This document shows, piece after piece, positions 42,196 to 52,534 of a DNA stretch of 64,000 nt; within the stretch, counting starts at the first letter, position 1, and every line of letters begins with the position of its first letter. Source of the DNA: Chloroflexota bacterium. GTDB taxonomy: Bacteria > Chloroflexota > UBA11872. The notes beneath the pieces are model-generated. The model was given only the letters and a program-made list of their open reading frames with translations, was not told the DNA's origin and did not search any database. The stretch is taken from positions 62,001-126,000 of the forward strand of contig JAJEGF010000015.1 of assembly GCA_022820025.1 (NCBI GenBank), read 5' to 3'. Position numbers and translations under genes: made by a program.

Positions 42196-42636
42196 CTACG
42201 TGCCTTTGTCGTCCGTTGGTTCGATGACGACCAGCGGCTCCTCGCTGATCGCCCCACCTCGGAGCCAGAAGCAGCGCATCACCGGCCGCTCGGGGTTCAT
42301 GAGCGAGACGATGATGAAGCGGCTGTACTCGGAGTAGCCGGACTCAACAGCCTCACGCACGTCCGTTGGCGAAGGGTAGGCGTCGCTGCGCGGGTGGGAG
42401 TGATAGAAGGCCGAGATATCCCAGCCCTGCACGTCTTCGATATCGCGCGTGGCGTTAAGCATGTCGCGCGGATCGATGGTGTAGTGCACGCGGCTCTGGT
42501 CCGCGTTGCGGGCAGGGTAGAGCTTCAAGGCGGTGTCCTCCTGCCCGCCAATCAGACCGCAGCACTCCAGGGGTGCCTCGTCGCGCGCCTGGCCAACGAT
42601 CTGGTCGTGCTGAGCACGGGTCAGGTGAAACGGCAT
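42196..42636 (-). CDS. M67/JAMM-family metalloprotease (Mov34/MPN)
   Basis: Zinc isopeptidase-like protein of 146 aa. The full JAMM motif is present: E24 in APLECCGLIGG and H79-x-H81-x7-S89-x2-D92 in YHSHPRSDAYPSPTD. Bacterial members with ubiquitin-like sulfur carriers remove C-terminal extensions or release carrier adducts. Directly upstream of larE (9-bp gap), which suggests a sulfur-transfer context, though no sulfur-carrier gene is visible here. The start is ATG 42636. Confidence 0.9.
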   Translation of the reverse strand: MPFHLTRAQHDQIVGQARDEAPLECCGLIGGQEDTALKLYPARNADQSRVHYTIDPRDMLNATRDIEDVQGWDISAFYHSHPRSDAYPSPTDVREAVESGYSEYSRFIIVSLMNPERPVMRCFWLRGGAISEEPLVVIEPTDDKGT

Positions 42637-42803
42637 AGCGCAAAGATAAGGGATTGCGACAGACGCTGGGCAGTTTCAGCCGCGTGTTTCGTCGTTCGCC
42701 CAGCCTCGATAGGATCGGCGCTTGCCGGTACGGCGCGCCAACATGGCCGCGATGACCAATGTGATTACCGGCGCCCAGGGGCGGGAAAGGATAACGGTGT
42801 CCT

Positions 42804-44066
42804 ATGCCTTTTCGCCTTCAGGGTCTCTGGCGCCACCCCAACTTCCTGAAGCTGTGGGTTGGCGGAACCGTCTCAGCATTCGGATCGCAGATCACGTTTC
42901 TGGCGCTTCCGCTCACCGCGGTGCTGGTGCTGGATGCCTCGCCGCTGCAGATGGGCGTCCTGGCGGCCATCGGCGGCCTGCCGTCGCTTGCATTTGGGGT
43001 GGGCGTGGGCGTCTGGGTCGACCGGCTCAGGAAGCGTCGGGTAATGATCGTCGCCGACTACGGTCGCGCGCTGTTGTTGCTCTCCGTGCCGATCGCCGCC
43101 TGGCTGCAGATTCTGCGGATCGAACACCTGTACGTCGTTGCCCTCGGCACCGGCACGCTGGGGATGTTCTTTGGCGTGGCCAATCGATCGATTCTCCCGT
43201 CGCTGGTATCGCGGGAGCAGTTGGTGGAAGCCAACAGCAAGCTTGCGATCGGCACCTCAGGGTCGCAGGTGGCCGGCCCGGGGGTTGCCGGAGTCTTGAT
43301 CCACCTGGTCACGGCGCCCGTGGCTCTGGTCGTCGACGCCGTGACCTTCGTGATTTCAGCGTTGGCTCTGCGAGGCATTCGAATTGCGGAGTCCGAACCG
43401 ACAACGAGCGCGTCCGACGCCAACTTCCTCACGCAGGCCCGCGAAGGCCTGGCCGTTGTCGGCCGCAACCGCATACTGCGTTCCATCGCCGTCGCCCTCG
43501 GCGGCATCGCCGTGTTCAACGCGATGTTCGAGGCCGTATGGCTGCTCTACGTCAACAAGCAGCTCAACGTAGAGCCGCTGGCCTTCGGCTTCCTGTTTGC
43601 GGTCAGCAGTGTCGGATTCATGGTCGGCGCCTTCGTCGCGGAACGGCTGATCCGCCGGTTGGGCGCGGGTCCGGCCATGATCGTTGCGGTCGTCATCGCG
43701 GCGTTGAGCGACCTGGTCACCCCACTCGCCGGTGGGCCGCTCGCAGCCGTCGTCGTATTGCTTACGGCCTCAATGTTCCTCTTCGGCATCGGCGCCACGG
43801 TGTACGGGGTCTGCCAGGGCAGCCTGCGTCAGGCGACGACACCGCTTCGGTTTCAGGGCCGCATGAACGGCATCATGAACACCCTGGAGATTGGGTTGGT
43901 CCCGCTCGGTGCACTTGTCGGTGGTGTTGTCGCTGAGATCTTTGGCATGCGGCCGACACTCTTGGTCGCCGCCGGGCTTGAATTCGCAGTCGCTCTCTGG
44001 CTGTTCCTGTCGCCGATTCGGTCGCTACGCGAGCTACCGAAACCGGACGAATCGGGCGATGCGTAG
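42804..44066 (+). CDS. Major facilitator superfamily exporter
   Basis: Integral membrane transporter of 420 aa with 12 predicted hydrophobic segments. The MFS loop 2-3 motif is seen as GVWVDRLRKRRVMIVADYGRA. The sequence is of the EntS/MdtH-like drug or siderophore efflux type (NRSILPSLVSREQLVEANSKL is characteristic). ATG 42804 lies within a mixed AT-richer stretch; GATAACGG upstream is a weak ribosome binding site. It is followed by the groEL promoter after a 46-bp gap and is not in an operon with recognised partners. Substrate unknown. Confidence 0.88.
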   Translation: MPFRLQGLWRHPNFLKLWVGGTVSAFGSQITFLALPLTAVLVLDASPLQMGVLAAIGGLPSLAFGVGVGVWVDRLRKRRVMIVADYGRALLLLSVPIAAWLQILRIEHLYVVALGTGTLGMFFGVANRSILPSLVSREQLVEANSKLAIGTSGSQVAGPGVAGVLIHLVTAPVALVVDAVTFVISALALRGIRIAESEPTTSASDANFLTQAREGLAVVGRNRILRSIAVALGGIAVFNAMFEAVWLLYVNKQLNVEPLAFGFLFAVSSVGFMVGAFVAERLIRRLGAGPAMIVAVVIAALSDLVTPLAGGPLAAVVVLLTASMFLFGIGATVYGVCQGSLRQATTPLRFQGRMNGIMNTLEIGLVPLGALVGGVVAEIFGMRPTLLVAAGLEFAVALWLFLSPIRSLRELPKPDESGDA

Positions 44067-44112
44067 TCCCGGATAGGAGCCGGCCCGATACGGTCGCGAA
44101 TAGCGGATTCTC

Positions 44113-44177
44113 TTGACGCTCGTTTTGGCCGATCCCTACAATGGGCTGCTAACGCGATTGATTCGATCCGCGTCAGC
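44113..44177 (+). promoter_or_regulatory. groEL promoter with candidate operator
   Basis: TTGACG (44113-44118), 18-bp spacer, TACAAT (44137-44142). Directly downstream, GCTAACGCG (44148-44156) and CGCGTCAGC (44169-44177) form an inverted repeat, eight of nine pairs, with a 12-bp spacer over the expected start. It is not the CIRCE consensus. The leader to the ATG is about 140 nt. Confidence 0.6.
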
Positions 44178-44289
44178 GCGCGTCCCGGAAGTGTCGGTGC
44201 GCAGCGTCTGACTGGCGGACCAGACACGACCCCTATACGAAGACCGAAGCATCCTGCTGGCGGTCAGCCGGGTCGAAAGGGACGAAAGC

Positions 44290-45915
<1,626 letters not shown>

Positions 45916-45935
45916 GTCCACGGTTCGGAACGCTC

Positions 45936-45969
45936 AACCGCCCCGCCGGCTTGCGCCGGCGGGGCGGTT
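45936..45969 (+). terminator. Intrinsic terminator of groEL
   Basis: CCGCCCCGCCGGC (45938-45950) pairs perfectly with GCCGGCGGGGCGG (45955-45967), loop TTGC. Flanking AA/TT extends it to 15 bp, ending in TTT. Confidence 0.85.
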
Positions 45970-46165
45970 TGCATTGCAACAAGAACTGGCGTGACAGCTT
46001 GTCGCCACCCTTGATCGGGCCGAGTCCCTGCCCTGACACCCGCCCGGCGTTCGACGAGTCCTCCCTTCATTCCGCCTCCCCAGCGGCGGGCAGACCGCTG
46101 TCACGGTCGCCAAGCAAGCGACATCGTCCGCACGTCGCGCCACCGGTGAACGTCAGCCCAGAAGT

Positions 46166-46243
46166 TTGACTTCACTAAAAACATTCTTTTAGGTACCATA
46201 AACAGGCCGGCAGGCCGCATGAGGTGCGGGCCTGCCGGCCCCT
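46166..46243 (+). promoter_or_regulatory. Promoter and structured leader of the Zn/Mn importer operon
   Basis: TTGACT (46166-46171) is a good -35 box; the -10 box is not clear. CTAAAA (46175-46180) and TTTTAG (46187-46192) form an inverted repeat with a 6-bp spacer, a candidate metalloregulator site. Then a long GC-rich hairpin (about 46203-46243, arms CCGGCAGGCC/GGCCTGCCGG plus GCA/TGC near the loop) lies in the 5' leader, 30 bases before the TTG start. Between the groEL terminator and this region (45970-46165) I see nothing. Confidence 0.55.
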
Positions 46244-46273
46244 GTCAGCAGGTTTACAGCGAAAGGAAGAGCG

Positions 46274-47254
46274 TTGCGCACGCTGCGGATGCTTGTCGTC
46301 GTCGCCGTGGTGGGCGTCGCCTTCATCTTGACCGCGTGCGAAGACTCGTCGGTCCCGGACGACACGCACGCGAAGCACCGCTTGGCGCCGGTTGCTCGCC
46401 AGGGCGGAAGACCGTTACGAGTCGTCGCGACAACCGGGCAGATTACCGACGCAGTACGCCACGTCGGCGGAGACCGAGTTGAAGTCCATGGCCTGATGGG
46501 ACCAGGCGTGGACCCGCATCTTTACCGCGCCAGCGAACGCGATATCACTCGGCTCGAAGCAGCAGACGCCGTGTTTTGGAATGGCCTGCACCTGGAGGCC
46601 GGGATTTCTGGAGTCCTCGAACGGCTCGCCGAACTCGGGGTCCATTCAATTCGGGTGACCGATGACATTGACCGGCAACTCTTGCTGGCGCCGCCGGAAT
46701 TCAATGGCGCTTACGATCCCCACGTTTGGTTCGACTTGGATCTCTGGTCGATAACCGTCGGGACCATTCGCGACGCCCTTATCGCGATGGATCCTGAAGG
46801 CACGGCGTCCTACCGTGCCAACGCCGACGCCTTCATTTCCCAAGTTAGAGATCTCGACTCTTATGTCAAGTCGCGAGCTATGGAGATTGACGAGCGGGTG
46901 CGGGTCTTGGTGACCGCGCACGACGCCTTCAACTACTTCGCGAACCGCTACGGGATGGAAGTGCGCGGCCTGCAGGGCATCAGTACCGAAAGCGAGGCCA
47001 GCACAGCCGACGTACAACAACTCGCGCAGTTCATCAGCGAACGCGGGATCCCGGCGGTCTTCATTGAGTCGTCGGTCCCCGATCAAGCCGTCCAGGCCGT
47101 GATCGAAGCTGCGGCCGCTCGTGGGCACACCGTGATTATTGGCGGCGAGATTTTCTCCGACGCCATGGGCGCTCAAGGTACGGCGGAGGGCACCTACCTC
47201 GGCATGATCCGCCATAACATCGACACCATTGTCGAAGCCTTGGCGCGGCCGTGA
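46274..47254 (+). CDS. Zinc/manganese ABC transporter substrate-binding lipoprotein (ZnuA/TroA family)
   Basis: Cluster A-I metal-binding lipoprotein of 326 aa that delivers Zn(II) or Mn(II) to the permease. Lipobox LTAC with C22. Predicted ligands: H82 in [11 protein letters not shown]150 in [10 protein letters not shown]216 in [10 protein letters not shown] and D296 in EIFSDAMG, the three-His-one-Asp set of TroA-like proteins. Strict Mn binders such as PsaA usually have Glu in place of the third His. There is no His-rich loop as in classical ZnuA. The start is TTG 46274 with AAAGGAAG 5 bases ahead. First gene of a four-gene importer operon. Confidence 0.92.
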   Translation: MRTLRMLVVVAVVGVAFILTACEDSSVPDDTHAKHRLAPVARQGGRPLRVVATTGQITDAVRHVGGDRVEVHGLMGPGVDPHLYRASERDITRLEAADAVFWNGLHLEAGISGVLERLAELGVHSIRVTDDIDRQLLLAPPEFNGAYDPHVWFDLDLWSITVGTIRDALIAMDPEGTASYRANADAFISQVRDLDSYVKSRAMEIDERVRVLVTAHDAFNYFANRYGMEVRGLQGISTESEASTADVQQLAQFISERGIPAVFIESSVPDQAVQAVIEAAAARGHTVIIGGEIFSDAMGAQGTAEGTYLGMIRHNIDTIVEALARP

Positions 47255-48036
47255 GGATCGGCCTCCGCACCGGCGGGGCACTCGCGATCCAGGCCACGGA
47301 CCTAACGCTGGCTTATCAGCAGCAACCGGTCCTCTGGGATGTCGATCTGGAAGTTCCGCAGGGCGTACTGATGGCGATTGTGGGTCCCAACGGTGCGGGC
47401 AAGACCACCCTGCTGCGAGCGGTGTTGGGCCTCCTACAACCCGCCGCCGGCGAAGTGCTGGTCTTCGGACAGCCCTACGCGGATCAGCGGCGGCGCGTGG
47501 CCTACGTTCCCCAGCGTGGCAGCGTCGACTGGGACTTCCCAACCACGGCGCTCGACATCGTCACCATGGGAACGTACGGGGGGTTGGGCTGGGTGCGTCG
47601 TCCAGGCACATCCGAGCGCACTCGAGCCGCCGCCGCGCTAGCTCAGGTCGGCATGGAGTCCTATGCCGACCGCCAGATCAGCCAACTCTCGGGTGGGCAA
47701 CAGCAGCGGATCTTTCTGGCTCGGGCGCTTGTGCAGGACGCCGACGTCTACCTGATGGACGAGCCGTTCCAGGGGGTCGACGCCACCACCGAACGCGCGA
47801 TTGTTGAGCTGCTGCGAGCGCTGCGGGCCGACGGCAAGACCGTAGTCGCGGTACACCATGACCTCCAGACCGTAACCGAGTACTTCGACGAAGTAACGCT
47901 CCTAAACGTCCGGCGCATCGCCGGCGGACCAGTAGATCGAGTGTTTACCGAGGAAAATCTGCGCCGTACATATGGCGGTCGCGTGGCCGGCATCGGTGGA
48001 CGCGCCGTCGGCAACGACCTTGAGCCATCCTCGTGA
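47251..48036 (+). CDS. Zinc/manganese ABC transporter ATP-binding protein
   Basis: ATPase of 261 aa of the metal importer. Walker [15 protein letters not shown]-loop in [15 protein letters not shown] (the SVDWDFP sequence is typical of Mn/Zn importer ATPases), signature [16 protein letters not shown], Walker [13 protein letters not shown], switch His in VAVHHDL. The start is GTG 47251, overlapping the previous stop, so the binding protein and ATPase are translationally coupled. The closest families are MntB/ZnuC/TroB. Confidence 0.94.
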   Translation: MRIGLRTGGALAIQATDLTLAYQQQPVLWDVDLEVPQGVLMAIVGPNGAGKTTLLRAVLGLLQPAAGEVLVFGQPYADQRRRVAYVPQRGSVDWDFPTTALDIVTMGTYGGLGWVRRPGTSERTRAAAALAQVGMESYADRQISQLSGGQQQRIFLARALVQDADVYLMDEPFQGVDATTERAIVELLRALRADGKTVVAVHHDLQTVTEYFDEVTLLNVRRIAGGPVDRVFTEENLRRTYGGRVAGIGGRAVGNDLEPSS

Positions 48037-48072
48037 TTCGCACCCGTAGCCCCGCCTAGAAACGAAGCACTG

Positions 48073-49206
48073 ATGGACGTCCTGGGCGGTCTCTTCGTGG
48101 ACCATACGCTGCGAACGGTCGCGCTTGGCTCGGCCACGCTGGGAATCGTCAGCGGTGCCCTTGGAGCCTTCGCCGTGCTCCGCCGACAAGCTCTTCTGGG
48201 CGATGCCATGTCCCACGCGGCGTTGCCCGGAGTGGCCCTGGCGTTTCTGCTTACCGGCAGCCGTGCGCCGCTGGTGCTAATGCTCGGCGCGGCCATTGCC
48301 GGTTGGCTGGCAGCCGCGGCCATTGTCGGCGTCGTGCGCACGTCCCGCGTCAAGGTAGACAGCGCCATGGCCTTAACGCTAAGCGTCTTCTTTGGTGCCG
48401 GGCTGGTTGTATTGACTTTCATCCAGCGTCAGCCCGCCGCTGGCAAGGCCGGGCTGGACAAGTTTCTCTTCGGACAGGCGGCCGCCATGCTTGAAAGCGA
48501 CGTCATCACCATGGTGGCCGTGGGCGCTGTCGGACTCTTCGGCCTGCTGGCGCTTTGGAAGGAATTCAAGCTCCTGAGCTTCGACCCCGACTTTGCGGCA
48601 ACCCTCGGCATACCCACGCGCAGGGTGGACATTCTCCTGACCAGCCTCCTTGTGATCGCCATCGTTGTCGGACTCAAGACGGTTGGAGTGGTTCTCATGA
48701 GCGCCATGGTGGTGGCGCCCGGTGCGGCCGCCCGGCAGTGGACGAACCGCCTGGGCGTCATGGTCACCCTCTCGGCGTGTTTTGGAGCTGCCGCAGGTGT
48801 GCTGGGCGCTCTGCTTAGCACCACGGCAGAGACGTCCACAGGTCCTACCATCGTGCTTGTTGCGACCGGGCTGGTGGTTGTGTCGCTCTTGTTTGCGCCC
48901 GCGCGAGGCTTGGTGTGGGCACGCATACGCGCCTGGCGGAGCCGGCGGATGCTGGCCTTGGAAGCTGTCATCGCCGACTTGGCGTCCCTGGCGGCACAGC
49001 ACGGATCCAACGCGACGCATCCACATGACATCGGGGCCCTGAACGCAGTTCGCGGCCGCGCCGTCGTCGAACGCGCCTTGACCGAATTGGCTGCGGACGG
49101 GCTGGCTCGGCAGCACGACACCGGCGGCTGGTCGCTGACGCCCCGCGGACTGGCCGAAGCCGACCGTTTGGCCCGAAGCCGACGCGCGCCAGGAGTTGCC
49201 CGTTGA
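48073..49206 (+). CDS. Metal ABC transporter permease with C-terminal winged-helix-like tail
   Basis: ABC-3 type permease of 377 aa. Residues 1-285 form the usual 8-9 TM helices; family motifs are LRRQALLGDAMSHAALPGVALAF and TVGVVLMSAMVVAPGAAARQW. The last 85 residues (from RMLALEAVIADLASLA) are soluble and look like a winged helix: ALNAVRGRAVVERALTELAADG followed by LTPRGLAEADRLAR. Similar tails occur on some TroC/MntB permeases and resemble the DtxR N-terminal domain. The next permease has a comparable tail. ATG 48073 follows a 36-bp gap; AGAAACGAAG may be the ribosome binding site. Confidence 0.9.
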   Translation: MDVLGGLFVDHTLRTVALGSATLGIVSGALGAFAVLRRQALLGDAMSHAALPGVALAFLLTGSRAPLVLMLGAAIAGWLAAAAIVGVVRTSRVKVDSAMALTLSVFFGAGLVVLTFIQRQPAAGKAGLDKFLFGQAAAMLESDVITMVAVGAVGLFGLLALWKEFKLLSFDPDFAATLGIPTRRVDILLTSLLVIAIVVGLKTVGVVLMSAMVVAPGAAARQWTNRLGVMVTLSACFGAAAGVLGALLSTTAETSTGPTIVLVATGLVVVSLLFAPARGLVWARIRAWRSRRMLALEAVIADLASLAAQHGSNATHPHDIGALNAVRGRAVVERALTELAADGLARQHDTGGWSLTPRGLAEADRLARSRRAPGVAR

Positions 49207-50312
49207 CCTCGGCCCAGATCGACGTCCTCCTAGTCGCCGTCGTGGTTGCCGCCGCTTGTGCGATACCGGGAACGTTTCTGGTCTTGCGCCGCATGGCCAT
49301 GATGAGCGACGCCATCAGCCACACCGTTCTCCTTGGCATCGTATTGGCGTTCTTCGTCGTCGCTGACCTCGGCTCCCCGATTCTCATTGTGGGCGCCGCT
49401 CTGGTTGGCTTACTCACCGTCGTTCTGGTCGAAGCCACCAGTCGCACTGGCCTCGTGCGCGAGGACACGGCAATCGGCCTGGTGTTCCCAGCCCTTTTCT
49501 CTATTGCCGTGATCTTGATATCCAGCCTGGCAGGTGATGTGCACTTGGACAGCGATGCGGTATTGCTCGGCGAGATTGCCTTCGCGCCCTTCAACCGCTT
49601 CGCGCCCTTTGGCGTCGATCTGGGACCGGTCGCAATCTGGGTCATGGGCGCCATCCTGCTCATCAACCTTGCATGTACAGCTTTGTTCTTCAAGGAATTG
49701 AAGCTGGCTACGTTTGATCCGGCCCTTGCCGCGGCGCTTGGATTCTCGCCGGCACTCGTCCATTACGGGCTTATGGCGCTAGTCTCGATCACCGCCGTTG
49801 GCGCCTTTGATGCCGTGGGGTCGATCCTCGTCGTGGCGCTCATGGTCGGTCCCCCCGCCGCTGCCTACCTGCTCACCGACCGCCTGCCTCGAATGTTGGG
49901 ACTTAGCGTCCTTATCGGCGCGACCTCAGCCGCCGGCGGCTATTGGCTTGCGAGGCTGCTCGACGCCAACATCGCCGGCGCGATGGCCACGGCGGTCGGC
50001 ATCGCCTTCACACTTGTCCTACTGCTCGCGCCACGGCGCGGATTGGTCGCCGCGGCCCGGCGGCGGCGCCGTCAGCGATGGACGTTCGCCCGTCAGATGC
50101 TGCTCATTCACCTCGCCACGCACGAGGGCACGCCGACTGAATCCGACGAGAGCCACCCCGACCACATGCAGCGCCACATGCGCTGGCCGGCCGACTTTTC
50201 CGCCCGCGTGATTCAGACCGCCACCGATCGCGGCCTCGTCGTGCTCGAAGCCGAGCATCTTCGCCTCACCCCCCACGGGCGCGAAGCCGCCAAAGAAGCT
50301 GCGGTCCGTTAG
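49203..50312 (+). CDS. Second metal ABC transporter permease with C-terminal winged-helix-like tail
   Basis: Permease of 369 aa, paralogous to the preceding one and probably its heterodimer partner, as in TroC/TroD. The TM core has LRRMAMMSDAISHTVLLGIVLAF and AVGSILVVALMVGPPAAAYLL. From about residue 294 a soluble tail (RQMLLIHLATHEG, DFSARVIQTATDRGLVV, LRLTPHGREAAKEAAVR) again resembles a winged helix with a C-terminal L-T-P-x-G-x-E/A wing. The start is TTG 49203, overlapping the previous stop codon. It ends the importer operon; the DtxR-type regulator is convergent 27 bp further. Confidence 0.9.
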   Translation: MTSAQIDVLLVAVVVAAACAIPGTFLVLRRMAMMSDAISHTVLLGIVLAFFVVADLGSPILIVGAALVGLLTVVLVEATSRTGLVREDTAIGLVFPALFSIAVILISSLAGDVHLDSDAVLLGEIAFAPFNRFAPFGVDLGPVAIWVMGAILLINLACTALFFKELKLATFDPALAAALGFSPALVHYGLMALVSITAVGAFDAVGSILVVALMVGPPAAAYLLTDRLPRMLGLSVLIGATSAAGGYWLARLLDANIAGAMATAVGIAFTLVLLLAPRRGLVAAARRRRRQRWTFARQMLLIHLATHEGTPTESDESHPDHMQRHMRWPADFSARVIQTATDRGLVVLEAEHLRLTPHGREAAKEAAVR

Positions 50313-50339
50313 ACCGCCGCGCCGCGCCGCAATCGCGGG

Positions 50340-51008
50340 TCATGCCTCATGGGTGAAGACGCTGTCGCTGACCGTCTGGCTCAATGCCACCTCGGCGTCC
50401 CCAATCCGCACCACCAGCGGCCCGTCAAAGGGTAATCGTCGAACCACACGGGCCCGCGTGCCCGGCACAAGCCGGATCTCCGTCAGGTACTCCAGCACGG
50501 CCCGGTCGCGGTCGCGTACTCGCGCCACCACGAAATCCGTGCCATCGGCAACCCCCGTCAACTGGCGCGCATCGTCGGCCTGTAGCGCGTCCAGCGCCTC
50601 GTTGGGGATCGAGTCCCCGTGCGGATCTGTTGTCGGATCGGAAACCTTCGCCGCAATCCGCCGCTCCATCTCCTCCGAAATCACGTGCTCCAGCCGGTCG
50701 GCCTCCTCGTGCACGTCATTCCAGTCGTAATCCAGGAACTCCACCAGGAACCGTTCGATCAGCCGGTGATGGCGGACCATCTCCAGCGCGTGGCGCTCAC
50801 CGTCCTCGGTCAGTTGTGCGCCCTGGTAGCGCCGGTAGTCGACCAGCCCCTTTTGGTGCAGGCGCTGCAGCGCAACCGTCACGGCGCCCTGGGTAAAGTC
50901 CAACTGGCTCGCCAGTTCCCCGGTCCCCACCCGCCGCTCGCGACCGCCGGCGTCGTAGATGGCGCGTAGATAGTCCTGGTCGCTGGCTGAAACGGGCGGG
51001 TCGGGCAT
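50340..51008 (-). CDS. DtxR/MntR-family metal-dependent transcriptional repressor
   Basis: Regulator of 222 aa. The N-terminal winged helix reads LRAIYDAGGRERRVGTGELA and FTQGAVTVALQRLHQKGLVDYRR. Then comes the dimerisation/metal domain with the metal-ligand pattern RHHRLIERFLVEFLDYDWNDVHEEADRLEHVIS (Glu, His). The C-terminal SH3-like FeoA domain starts near residue 150 (AVLEYLTEIRLVPGTRARVV). With Mn or Fe bound it should repress the adjacent Zn/Mn importer operon. ATG 51008 has no clear ribosome binding site. Convergent with the second permease gene, 27 bp away. A small palindrome at 51035-51049 upstream is a possible autoregulatory site. Confidence 0.92.
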   Translation of the reverse strand: MPDPPVSASDQDYLRAIYDAGGRERRVGTGELASQLDFTQGAVTVALQRLHQKGLVDYRRYQGAQLTEDGERHALEMVRHHRLIERFLVEFLDYDWNDVHEEADRLEHVISEEMERRIAAKVSDPTTDPHGDSIPNEALDALQADDARQLTGVADGTDFVVARVRDRDRAVLEYLTEIRLVPGTRARVVRRLPFDGPLVVRIGDAEVALSQTVSDSVFTHEA

Positions 51009-51034
51009 TGAAACTTGGCGGCGAGTTGGGCAAG

Positions 51035-51049
51035 CAACCTAACAGGTTG
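51035..51049. promoter_or_regulatory. Possible DtxR/MntR-type operator
   Basis: CAACCT-AAC-AGGTTG, a 6-bp-arm palindrome in the 72-bp gap between the DtxR-family gene and the divergent thioredoxin-like gene. CCTAA and AGGTT resemble half-sites of DtxR-family operators. Short, so uncertain. Confidence 0.4.
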
Positions 51050-51080
51050 GGCGCCGGCGCTGACTGGCTAGACTGCCAGC

Positions 51081-52055
51081 GTGGACAGTTTCGACCCCCC
51101 CGGGCAGCCCCGCGCGCCGCGCGCCCCTGCATTCGCACGACGAACCATCCTGGGCGCGCTGGGCCTGGCAACGCCGGCGCTCGCCGGATTGCTCCCCGCC
51201 TGCGGATCACCGCCACCCGATCCCAACATCAGCGTCTTCCTGACGGTCAACGAAATGCTGCCGGGTCCGCATCGCTTCCCCTTCGTGGTGGTTGACGGCG
51301 AAAGTACGGCGATATCCGGCGCGCGGATCCAGGTGCGCTTCCTGCGGTTGATCGGCGAACGCGACGAGTTCCGCTTCGAAGCCCCTGCCCGGGAACTCGT
51401 CGCCGGGGGCACCTACAACCACGTCCATGAAGACGGCCGGGTCCACGTCCACGACCTGGCCCGCTCCTACTACCTCGTCGACGACGCCAGCTTCGACGAA
51501 GGCCTCTGGCGCGCCGACCTGGAGGTGCATCCGGCCAACGGTTCCGCCTTCTCCGCGTCTACGGTCTTCCAGGTCGGACGACGCACCGCCACCCCGCGGG
51601 TGGGAGACCCGGCGCCCGCCACCGTCCATCCCACGGTCGACGACGTTGCGGATCTCAACCTCCTGACCACCGCCGACCCACCCCTGCCAGCCCTCTACCG
51701 CCACACCGTCGCCAACGCGCTCGCCGCGAACGAGCCATTCGTAGTCGCGTTTAGCACGCCCGCCTTCTGCACGTCGGCCATGTGCGGACCCGTCACCGCC
51801 GTTGTGGGCGACGTGCACGGTCAACTGGGCGACCGCGTGCGCTTCATCCACCTCGAACCGTTCGACCTCAACATCGCGCGCACCGAGGGCCGCCTCGTCT
51901 GGGCAGACGTGGCGCGCGAGTGGAACCTCGAAACCGAACCCTGGGTCTTCGTCGTCGACGCGTCCGGCCGCGTGGCCGCGCGTTTCGAAGGCCTGGTCGG
52001 CGCCGCCGAACTCCAACCCGCCATCGCCGCCGTGGCCGGCCCGCCGTTGGGCTAA
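51081..52055 (+). CDS. Lipoprotein with Ig-like domain and C-terminal thioredoxin-like (TlpA/Sco-type) domain
   Basis: Exported protein of 324 aa. The signal region contains a twin-Arg (FARRTILGALGLATPALAGL) and a lipobox-like LPAC, so it may be a Tat-exported lipoprotein. Residues 50-180 are a beta-rich domain with His-containing GGTYNHVHEDGRVHVHDL, a plausible metal site. The thioredoxin-like domain follows, with cysteines C230 and C235 in AFCTSAMCGPV (CxxxxC, wider than TlpA CxxC or Sco CxxxC). A role in copper delivery or disulfide reduction is suggested by the neighbouring CopC/CopD fusion. The start is GTG 51081. The next gene overlaps its stop by one base. Confidence 0.8.
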   Translation: MDSFDPPGQPRAPRAPAFARRTILGALGLATPALAGLLPACGSPPPDPNISVFLTVNEMLPGPHRFPFVVVDGESTAISGARIQVRFLRLIGERDEFRFEAPARELVAGGTYNHVHEDGRVHVHDLARSYYLVDDASFDEGLWRADLEVHPANGSAFSASTVFQVGRRTATPRVGDPAPATVHPTVDDVADLNLLTTADPPLPALYRHTVANALAANEPFVVAFSTPAFCTSAMCGPVTAVVGDVHGQLGDRVRFIHLEPFDLNIARTEGRLVWADVAREWNLETEPWVFVVDASGRVAARFEGLVGAAELQPAIAAVAGPPLG

Positions 52056-52534
52056 TGCGTCGCCTAGCTCGCCTCTTGCCGGCGTTTGTGCTGCTGGCGG
52101 CCACGGCAACGCCCGCCCTGGCCCACGGCGGTGACCTCGTCTACACCGGCGCCACCGGCCCCTACCAGGTGCGCGCCTTCGCCAACTGGGCCGAGGGCTG
52201 GCTCGACTACTCCGTCGATCTCCGCAACGTCTCCACCGGTGCGCGCATACCCGGCGCCGAAGTCAAGGTGACCGTCTTCGAGAACGGCGTCGAGATCGCC
52301 CAATACACCGCCTTCGAGTCCGGCGCCGTCTACGAGTTCGTCGAGCCAAGCCCCGAGGAAGTCCACTGGAACCTGGTGCTCGACATCTCCAGCCCCCTCG
52401 GCCCCGCCAGGCTCACCCACGCGTTGGACCTCGCGCCCACCAACTGGGTTCTGCCCGGCGTCCTGGTCATCGGCGGCTTCTTCGCCGCCGTCGCCGCCCA
52501 CACCTGGACCGCTCGTCGACGCGCCCGCGCCTAG
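52055..52534 (+). CDS. Secreted YtkA/FixH-like membrane-anchored protein
   Basis: Protein of 159 aa. Signal peptide cleaved near ALA-HGG (residue 23), giving a mature protein that starts with His. Then a beta-sandwich domain (GPYQVRAFANWAEGWLDYSV, PGAEVKVTVFENGVEIAQY) resembling YtkA-type domains, and one C-terminal TM (LPGVLVIGGFFAAVAAHTW) with an Arg-rich cytoplasmic end. An N-terminal His is a Cu-ligand feature in several periplasmic copper proteins. ATG 52055 overlaps the previous stop TAA. Its 3' end overlaps the convergent CopC-CopD fusion gene by 4 bp. Confidence 0.72.
   Translation: MRRLARLLPAFVLLAATATPALAHGGDLVYTGATGPYQVRAFANWAEGWLDYSVDLRNVSTGARIPGAEVKVTVFENGVEIAQYTAFESGAVYEFVEPSPEEVHWNLVLDISSPLGPARLTHALDLAPTNWVLPGVLVIGGFFAAVAAHTWTARRRARA

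Noticed and set aside
42722-43936. Plus-strand frame of 404 codons overlapping the MFS gene
   Set aside because: Arg/Gly-rich frame in the wrong register of a clear 12-TM transporter.
44140-44180. CIRCE element upstream of groEL
   Set aside because: The inverted repeat halves are GCTAACGCG/CGCGTCAGC with a 12-bp spacer, not TTAGCACTC-N9-GAGTGCTAA.
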